A DNA stretch of 64,000 nucleotides, taken from assembly GCA_037178855.1 (NCBI GenBank), contig JASJZC010000006.1, positions 9,776,501 through 9,840,500 on the forward strand, in the 5' to 3' direction. The notes under the pieces were generated by a model. That model saw only the letters and a program-made list of their open reading frames with translations. It searched no databases and had not been told where the DNA came from. This stretch comes from Oscheius sp. JU75. Taxonomy: Eukaryota > Nematoda > Chromadorea > Rhabditida > Rhabditidae. The position numbers and the translations under genes were made by a program. Below are positions 56,949 to 64,000 of the stretch, one piece after another; within the stretch, counting starts at the first letter, position 1; each line of letters starts with the position of its first letter.

Positions 56949-58728
56949 ATGATCGCCTTGGTGCCTCACGGGCTCGTCAGTCTCTTTTTCCTCATCTCTC
57001 TTATCCCGCTCGTCCCGGCCGCTTACCGTTTCCGTAGTCAGCTGGCCGCACATGTCTTCCTCGGTTTCTTCTATCTTCTGGCTCCCAATTATCTTCTGGG
57101 AATCACCGTGAGTTCATCTCTTGCACTTTTCTCTAGGGAGGGGAGAGTCAACACTCATTCTCTGCGCAAACATCAACAAGTTGTGGCTAGGCACGTGATC
57201 ACGATTATAGTGTACGCGAAAACGAGGACGGGAGTAAATAAACACATGTCTAACAGCTACGGGGACCTCTATTCACATAGAATACCTCGCTATCCTAAAT
57301 GGCTGCTTTGAGGTACAAAAAATCATTTTCAAACCTAGCAACGTTCTGCAAAGTTGTAGAGTTTGATCAGTTTAACAACTTTATAAAATATTATAAAGCC
57401 TGAGGAAGTCATTTTGGGCCTAAAATAGATGCTCAGAGAGTGGCTACATCCAGCTGTTGTCGCTGGCCTGTAATATCTCGGCAAGTCCACATTTAGACTG
57501 ATGAGATATTACTGGTGGGAGTAGCAAAGGTGTCGCGTCTGTTTTGAGCCATTTTGCAGGGGCAATAATTTTCAGGCCGAGCAATGTTCTGCAAAGTTAT
57601 AGCGTTTTCTACAACTTGGCTGAGCCGGAAAATGTTATCTTGGACCTGAAAAAAAATAAATGGAGTATATGTAGACGCGTAACTGTGGTGAGTCTTTTCA
57701 GGTGACCGGAGCTTTTGGACCCCTGCACAACTTCCTCCAATCCTACATTGCTGCCTTCCATGTATGTCTCTTCAAAGTGCCCAGTTTAGAAACTGCATTC
57801 AGATCGGAATAGCCTACTTCCTATGGAGTACGGAACAGGAGAAGCCACAGCAGTCGATCATTTTTTCGCGCGCTGTCGTTGCCTTCTTTTGTCTGTTCAC
57901 CCGATTATTTGCGGCATACCACCTGTCCGAAAAGTCGACTCGTGGTCTCCTCATTTCTGAATATGTAAGGGTCCGCTAGAAACTCTGTACAATCGAATTC
58001 AGTTCATCTGCTGCTGTGTCCTGTCCGAGGGAGTATGGCTCCTGACTGAACTTGTTCGCTTCTTCCAGAACAGAACCAGCATGAGAGAGGAGATTGATAA
58101 CCTGTGCAAGACGACTACTCTCTGGCTTGAGGTAGGAGACAGAGAGGCAAAGAGACAGAAAAACAGAGACAGAATGATAGATAAACAGAAATGCAGAAAG
58201 ACAGATCTCGAAAGCTTATCTATTTAGGGCAGAGGTTCACAGTACGTGGTGAATGCCTTCTACGCTGACGCTGGTTTCTCTTTGCTCATGTGCCTCTGGC
58301 ACTTTGCCTTCCCCCAACAGATCCTGAAGCTGGTTATCAAGTCCGAACACAATCTCGACTCTCATCACTTTATGTGGTGCCGTCTCTTCGGAGCCTTCCA
58401 TCTGTTCTCGGGTCTTGTCTCTATCCAGGCTCGCAACTATCCCACCTTCGTACAGACCGAGTATCTGGCTTCTCGTCTTCTGGTAAGAAACTGGTCTAAA
58501 CAGACAAAAGTTCATCTTTAGACCCAGACGATCATCTTCCTTCTGAACATCTTCGGACACTGGATGCTGTCGGTTTACTCCCCGAACCATATCACTGCCT
58601 TCATGGTCTCAGGCTTCTATATGTCCTTCCTGTTCTCGACCTACTTCCGCGTCAAGAAGCAGTACGACAACATGCCGATCACTACGACTGTTCGTGTCGA
58701 AACCCGCACTACCAAGAAACTTAACTAG
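56949..58728 (+). CDS. Polytopic membrane protein, unrecognised family
   Basis: Six exons (56949-57107, 57702-57761, 57803-57964, 58003-58131, 58228-58482, 58522-58728), all joined in phase 0, give 323 aa. Eight or nine hydrophobic segments are visible, for example LVSLFFLISLIPLVPAA (8-25), VFLGFFYLLAPNYLLGI (36-52), AVVAFFCLFTRLFAAYHL, FICCCVLSEGVWLLTEL, MWCRLFGAFHLFSGLVSI, IFLLNIFGHWMLSVY and AFMVSGFYMSFLFSTYF. The basic tail (RVKKQYDNMP, then TRTTKKLN) is probably cytosolic. The ATG lies 3 nt after a TTTGCAG acceptor, a strong trans-splice arrangement. AATAAA occurs at 58782. I cannot assign a family or function. Confidence 0.8.
57325..57660. repeat. Dispersed double-palindrome repeats in membrane-gene intron
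   Basis: GTTCTGCAAAGTTGTAGAG (57346) pairs with AACAACTTTATAA. Then GTAATATCTCGGC pairs with GATGAGATATTACTGG (57468-57517), and a second GTTCTGCAAAGTTATAGCG / TCTACAACTTGGC (57585-57625) follows. They make up most of this 594-nt intron. Confidence 0.65.
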
Positions 58729-58957
58729 CAATCTTTTAAAATCAAATTTTACTCCTCTACCTCATCTCTTATTCGATCTCCAATAAATCAGTGTGTTTTA
58801 CTAAAGCTTAAAGGACCCCGGACTTTGCTTAAAAATACTCGCCAAGGTCCAATGTGCATAGATTAAGTATTCGCTATTCAACCCGTTTGAATGCGCGCAC
58901 AAATTTCCGACGGGTGGGAAAGCCCAGTTTTCAAAATTTATGTGTCAAAACGGGTCT

Positions 58958-59405
58958 GCGACGGTTTTGAACAAATCGATTTCGAAATGTTCGGTTTCGA
59001 CCAAATTTGTACGCAATCACGTACATTTTTTTTTACCGGATGTTCTTGAGCAGGTTCCACAATGTTGGCTTGTCACGCCTCTTTTGAAGATTTCTGCACA
59101 GGAAGATCTCTTTCTATCCTTGGAAATAGCAGAAAATAAAGCTTACTTGTAATAATAGCTGCAGCTATGGGATCTGTCCTTTTTCGTTTATCAGTCGCAT
59201 GATGTGATGCTCAATTGCCTCAGCCTTCCTAAATGGCTTTAAACGCTGTAAAAGCATGCAGGTTGACACAAAAACACAAAAAAAAACTGCAAGAAAATAT
59301 AAAACAAATCTTTTTTGGAAATACGGTAGAAATGCCTGTACGTGGTTGCGTACAAATTTGGTCGAAACCGAACTTGTCGAAATCGATTTGTTCGAAATCG
59401 TAGCG
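58958..59405. mobile_element. Inverted-repeat element, about 68-bp arms
   Basis: Arms 58958-59025 and 59337-59405 share AACAAATCGATTTCGA, GTTCGGTTTCGACCAAATTT and GTACGCAA-CACGTACA in opposite orientation around 310 bp of AT-rich DNA with no useful ORF. Fits a non-autonomous DNA element. Confidence 0.75.
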
Positions 59406-59873
59406 GTGCGAAATCGAATTTTGGCGAAAATCGTCACAGTTTAATTGCGATGTCGGTCAAATCAAAGCAGGCCCGTCAAAACTGAATTTTTCGGAGGGCT
59501 TTTGATTTTTCTTTCTTTTTCTTGTTCAGCCGATTCTTCGTTAACTTTTTGACATTTTTTCTCTCGTTTCTGTTGATTTCTGTCGTTTTTTTCGCTTTTT
59601 TATGGTTGTCACATTGAGCAATTGTTAAGAAAAAAAAGTAATTGAGAAGACAGCAAATTAATTCTATAAAATTACTTCCAGGTAATCGCCGAAAGGATGA
59701 CAAGAGGAGCGATAACGAGAATCAGCAGCCGACGGAAGGCGAATTTCAACGTCACCTCACCTGCATCTCCATAAAAAGTTAGCTATTTTCTCTGTTCACT
59801 GGATTCATTTCAGGACAAACAGGACAACAATTAACAATAAAACAATGTTAGTAATCAAGGCCCGTGGTATCAC

Positions 59874-60260
59874 GTGGGAGACGAGCTCCAGAAGACGGAG
59901 GATGGGGTCCTCGTAGACTTGACAACCATCGAAAGAGAGCTACCAGAGGAGATTGAGATTGGACGGCAGGATTCTGGCACACCTGGACAGCTCTTGAAGA
60001 GCCTGCTTGAGGGTTCTCTACTGACGCTCAATCATCTGCGTGTGGCAGCTGGTGACAGGGTCGACGAAATTGTCGCTGTGATTGATGTTCTTATGGTGGA
60101 ATCTGTGACGAAGAATCTGACAGTAGGCGCGTCATTCATCGCTGTAGATGAGAGTTCCTGGGGCAACATGCCTCTCCAGGATTGGCAACAACGTGGCGGA
60201 AGTGCCTTAGATGAAAGATTATTTACAGATAAATATGTACTCACTCTGGGAGCGTGCTAG
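59874..60260 (+). CDS. Orphan ORF, function unknown
   Basis: An uninterrupted 128-codon ORF with acidic, amphipathic content (VDLTTIERELPEEIEIGRQD, later AAGDRVDEIVAVIDVLMVES). No domain, signal peptide or membrane segment recognised. No clear splice partners, and it sits among repeats, so it could be a transposon remnant or chance. Confidence 0.25.
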   Translation: MGDELQKTEDGVLVDLTTIERELPEEIEIGRQDSGTPGQLLKSLLEGSLLTLNHLRVAAGDRVDEIVAVIDVLMVESVTKNLTVGASFIAVDESSWGNMPLQDWQQRGGSALDERLFTDKYVLTLGAC

Positions 60261-60753
60261 GTAGTTGTTGTTGGTTCCTGTTTACTCTATCGAATGACTA
60301 ACAGACGGCAGCAGAATCTAACGGCGAAGAAAAATAGTCTCGAGCCCCGGAGTGCTCATTTCCATGGCGAGAGCGATGAGCGACGGGTCAGAACGTGGAA
60401 CCATTCTCAACGAAATTGACGTATTCAATGATTCTAAACAGATAGACTATTCAATTCCCCAGGTACACAGGTAGACCCTACTACTCAATTCCCTATTCAC
60501 AGGTTCGGTACTGTATCTCTTTACTCGTGATAGAACTCGTCTTCGCAACAAGTCTGACAGTCCTTTGACTCCATTCGGCTGTAGAGAGGATGCTATTTTC
60601 ACGTGTTGCAGAATATAGTCTTTTCTCGTACCTATTTGCATTCGCTTCAGTTGTATTTAATATACTATCCTCGAATTGCTCGTTGCTCACTAAAACTAGA
60701 CAAAAACCAGGAGAAACGAGAAAAAAACATAACGAAGAATCGGTTAAAAAATG

Positions 60754-60826
60754 AAAATCCCGCCGAATTCGAAAACGCGCGAGAAAAACTGTTTGAACGA
60801 AGGGGTGCCTGCCGTACTATTACCAA
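60754..60826. repeat. Half-copy of the 20-kb foldback family
   Basis: AAAATCCCGCCGAATTC, GTTTGAACGAA and CTGCCGTACTATTACCA match the right arm at 20540-20627. No inverted partner is found nearby. Confidence 0.65.
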
Positions 60827-61155
60827 TTTTTGCGATGCTCCCCCGGTGTTTTTTCTTGTTTTTGAACTCTTCGCATAAAAGAACCTGAATAAAAGAATCA
60901 AAAAGGGACGAAAAATGTACTTCTATGGCTAGAAAACAGCCCTTCAAAGCCAAGTGAGCCAATAGTAAAGTTTTCGTTTTGGTGGCAAATAGGTTATTCT
61001 AGGTTAAGATTTAATTCAATGACCAAAGTTGTGAAATGTGTTCGCGAAAAGTGCCAACTCTAGGAAATATGGGAAAGCTTTGGGGTTACGTAGCTTTGTC
61101 AGACTCAAAAATGGAATAATTATGATTAAAAAGAGACCAAAAAAAGAAGGGTAGT

Positions 61156-61476
61156 TTGGATTGCACAAAAAAGGGGCAATATAAAGTACAGCAAAAACAG
61201 GACAACACGGTAATGCTGGCGATTCTGGACTTGGCATGGACGGTGAAGTTGAAATGGGTGAGAAAAGGGGCCGAGATGAAAAGAGGAAGGTGGTCGAAAG
61301 TGACGGCGGAATGGGTTCCTCTGGATCAGCGACGAGCTTTAGGGAGACTGTGCATGAGATGGGAAGATCAGCTGGCTTGTGGTCGCCTCGGACGAACTCT
61401 AACCGCGTGGATGCGACAGGCAAGAAAGGCAGGCGAAGAGTGGAATGGCGCTATGGGAGCGGCAAGGAAGCTCTGA
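61156..61476 (+). pseudogene. Non-LTR retrotransposon ORF, C-terminal fragment
   Basis: The reading GRWSKVTAEWVPLDQRRALG, then RLCMRWEDQLA, then TAWMRQARKAGEEWNGAM resembles the end of RTE/Jockey-type LINE ORFs (W-P-x-x-x-R-x-x-G-R-x-x-x-R-W-x-D). The upstream reverse transcriptase is missing, so this is a 5'-truncated copy. It supplies the kind of segment missing from the LINE at 15.4 kb, but on the opposite strand. Confidence 0.6.
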
Positions 61477-61979
61477 CATGATAGGAACCCCTTGATTCCG
61501 ACAATAAAATTGAAAATGAAGTTGAAACCGTGGATTGTCACAGTATTCTCTATGATCGACACGATATTCTCATGGATTATACTTTCGATCTTTTTGCGGG
61601 TAGTCTTTCTACTGCTTAAGGGGATGTCCGCATTTTGCGGAAATATGGTGGAATAATCCAGTTTTTGTTCAGGAATCGAGAAAGACTTGGCGAGGAGACA
61701 AAAGACAAGCACTACGAGAACCGAAGAGATTCTTTATCCTTCAGCGGATGGCACAAAATAAGAGGCCAATGGAACAGAGGAGGAGGCGGTGGAGGATGTC
61801 GAGGTCGCGAATCTTGTCAAGCTTCGCTCTGGATGAACAAGAAGCTGTCCAAAGTGCAGACGTCTGAGACAGGTGCCTGATAAGGATTCGCCGGTAACAC
61901 CTTTCTCTGCGTTTCAGTCTCAGTATCATGTTTCTTCAAAAGAACAAATAGCACTTTTCATCTACACTTGTCCCATAAA

Positions 61980-63637
61980 TCACAACAACTGATAAAGTCG
62001 ATCAACAAGACGCTTCCATGGCCGGACCAAGTCAGCATCCGCAACTTTCAGATCGTTACTCACATAGGCATAGGAGAGGTTGTTGTGAATATCAACTCGG
62101 ACATTTTGACCTCCGAACCCCGAATGACCGAAGATCCATTCTCCCTGAAACAAAGTGGTTGCTCCAGGTTTAGATGTCAGACCTTTGGATTCTTTGTAAA
62201 CTGATATCCGTAGCCTTTGTTTTCTTCATAGCCATTGGTCACGTCCATTTCATCGACAAGAACAGGTTTTAATAGGTACTTTTGACAGAACCGCTCGGAA
62301 AGAAGAGACTTGGAAGCTATTAGTTGATGTACTGAGGCCAGTCCCTTGGCATTCCCGATTCCCATGTTCGAAGGCATCGGAAGCAGACGGTTTTCTAGAA
62401 GATTGTACTGAAAAGAGGAGTTTCTAAAGTAAGGAAAATTATTTACGTCGTCTGTGGTGATCCAAGGCCACGTACTGTACAACCCGTTCTGGTACTCTCT
62501 GTTATAAGCCATGTACCGTCTAGAAACTTCTGTTAAAAATTATCACAATACATACCTGTAGGCCTCGTAGTTGTCCCTCTTCTCCGTCTCCAAGTCTTCC
62601 TCGGTCGTCGACCTCAACATGGCCACCCTGTTATTTGTACATCTCGATGGCAGTCCAATGAAAATGTCAGTCAGTTCTAATTCGCAAACTACAATCAGTT
62701 AACAAGTTAGCAGACCGTGTTTCTTGATGATTTCTTCTTTGAAAACATCCACGACTCCACGTTGTCTATCGTCTAATCTTCGCACCAGCTGGTCCATAAG
62801 GAACCTTAAAGTACAAATCGATAAAGAGAGAAAAAGAGAGACAGAGGGACACTTAGATTTCCCTCTCTCTTCCAACATACCCAATAGTCAAAGCGTGATA
62901 GCCGGTCCTGGTACCTGGTTCCCAAACCGGAGTGGCGTCTTCAAAGTATTTTGACATTTTCCGATGGTCTTGAACATATTCTCGAGAGACTGCCTCTTTC
63001 GTGAACGGTAGTCCTGCCTATTGTTCAACTATTTTTGGGTGCAAAATGTAAGAATACTTGATGAAGAACGATGTGGTTGATGGTTGTGTTCTGCTTTCCA
63101 TGCTGCCCATATTCTGGCCAAATATCCGTGACTAATGTACCATATGAGAGGTTCTTTCTATCCATCAACAAAGCCAGAACGGTGGCCGCAATGCTCTGAA
63201 TTGTGTTTGTTCGTCGGGCCCATATTTGCAGCTGTGCAAAAAGTGCCAGAGGATTCGGTGTCAATGGCCGTCTCCATTTTCACAATTTTGACCCTATGTC
63301 TCTCTGTCCCTCTGTCTCTCTATCTGCTAATCTATCTCCCTGTCTCTGTCTCTCACCTTTGTCGTCGAAAAAAGCACCGAGAGGGAGTGTTCCGTCCACC
63401 TCTGCCCAATTTTCTCGTTAGCTACTCCTCCATATAGATCCACTACCAATTCCCCATTATGATATACAGCAAAAGAAACTCCTGCCTTCTCCAGACCCTC
63501 CTCAAAGTTTTCTCTGAATCCAGTGAATCTAATCAAGTAATGTCTCACTTGAATATCCGACGCAGATCCTCGAAACGGGGATTCATATAGCCAAGGGCGT
63601 CGTCCATGGCTGTCAGCAAAAGCAGTGACCATAACAT
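61980..63637 (-). CDS. Serine beta-lactamase-like protein (LACT/LACTB family)
   Basis: Nine minus-strand exons: 63637-63549, 63513-63357, 63195-63058, 63017-62881, 62804-62716, 62688-62556, 62519-62447, 62407-62183 and 62144-61980. They give 401 aa. The hydrophobic start MLWSLLLLTAMDDALG could be a signal or anchor. The SxxK catalytic motif is STTK (in SVLFSTTKSIAATVLALLMD). Other family landmarks are VVDLYGGVA, TDIWPEYGQHGKQNTTI, HQAGLPFT, GTRTGYHALTIGF with a YHA tyrosine motif, LPMPSNMGIGNAKGLA and FGHSGFGGQ in the KTG position. Animal relatives are serine hydrolases or peptidases, and nematodes carry several lact genes. The start was chosen because CTTTTCAG lies 7 nt upstream. The shortest intron is 35 nt. 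Confidence 0.88.
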
Positions 63638-64000
63638 TGGCGGTCTGAAAAGAGGCCGTTTACTACCATTGATAAGCAAGTTTTTGTCTCCTAGATCAAA
63701 AAGACTCTTACCATAGCAGAGGCTGGTCATTTCTGAATGCCTAACGGGGGAATGTGGACATAAGGGGAGGGACTAGTAGTCCCGGCAACTAAAAGCCGAC
63801 TTCCGCTGGACGATCGCTCAAATTGCCGGAAGACATTTAAGACCGCCATCTTTTAACTTTTTCAAGATTCAAGAACCAAAGAGGAGGGCAGAAAAAGCGT
63901 CTTAGGTCACGGCTTTTTCAGCTGCCTTGAGACTTATTGAATTCTGCTTGGCCGTTTTTCGTGATAGCGCCCTCGGGGAGAGGATTCTGGCGGGGATTAT
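63638..64000. other. Upstream flank of the beta-lactamase-like gene
   Basis: No supported gene. A short minus-strand open stretch with an ATG at about 63730 and a GTAAG donor could be an extra 5' exon, but joining it makes an early stop. Confidence 0.45.

Larger units (their letters stand above)
58729..61979. other. Repeat-rich 3.2-kb spacer
   Basis: Holds a foldback element (58958-59405), one orphan ORF (59874-60260), a half-copy of the 20-kb foldback family (60754-60826) and a LINE 3' fragment (61156-61476). No confident host gene. Confidence 0.55.

Noticed and set aside
63545-63730. Earlier start for the beta-lactamase-like gene at 63730
   Set aside because: Splicing that ATG exon to the next exon leads to an early stop. 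The ATG at 63637 has a close acceptor and a hydrophobic leader.

Overview
The window is chromadorean nematode genomic DNA, probably from a free-living rhabditid. I base this on very close matches to Caenorhabditis-type DYN-1, ABL-1 and FLP-19, on many 35-45 nt introns ending in TTTCAG/TTTTAG, and on splice acceptors placed just upstream of start codons with no matching donor, which is the usual sign of spliced-leader trans-splicing. I cannot name the genus. All gene models were built by hand from splice signals, reading phase and homology recalled from memory. For every multi-exon model the exon lengths sum to a multiple of three.

Layout: WDR89-like WD40 protein (minus, 225-2572); a short RMD-family TPR protein (plus, 4691-5263); dynamin dyn-1 (plus, 6944-14591, with two alternative last exons); an RTE-class LINE relic (minus, 15.4-17.6 kb); about 5 kb of DNA-transposon, foldback and LTR-element debris (17.6-22.7 kb); a truncated second copy of GCN2 (plus, 22.7-28.6 kb); a complete GCN2 eIF2alpha kinase (plus, 30072-36832); Abl tyrosine kinase abl-1 (plus, 38873-47349); FMRFamide-like neuropeptide precursor flp-19 (plus, 48546-50896); a PAN-like plus 11-thrombospondin-repeat protein (plus, about 51857-56133); an unrecognised polytopic membrane protein (plus, 56949-58728); a repeat-rich stretch with a LINE 3' fragment (58.8-61.9 kb); and a serine beta-lactamase-like (LACT/LACTB) protein (minus, 61980-63637).

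The most unusual locus is the upstream GCN2 copy. It lacks the RWD domain and the C-terminal dimerisation/ribosome-binding end, but it keeps an open pseudokinase, kinase and HisRS-like region. A phase-compatible splice could fuse it to an Arg/Pro-rich tail with three internal repeats. That tail is followed by a sequence clearly homologous to the dyn-1 3'UTR. An LTR-retrotransposon fragment lies exactly at its 5' breakpoint, and parts of it are identical to the full GCN2 gene, which suggests gene conversion.

The genes are mostly independent housekeeping, signalling or neuronal genes and not one pathway. Adjacency of abl-1 and flp-19 appears to be conserved with C. elegans. Introns and spacers carry many foldback/MITE-like elements, a tRNA-derived SINE family, a dispersed double-palindrome repeat built on AAAGTTGTAG, and imperfect GAGACA tracts.
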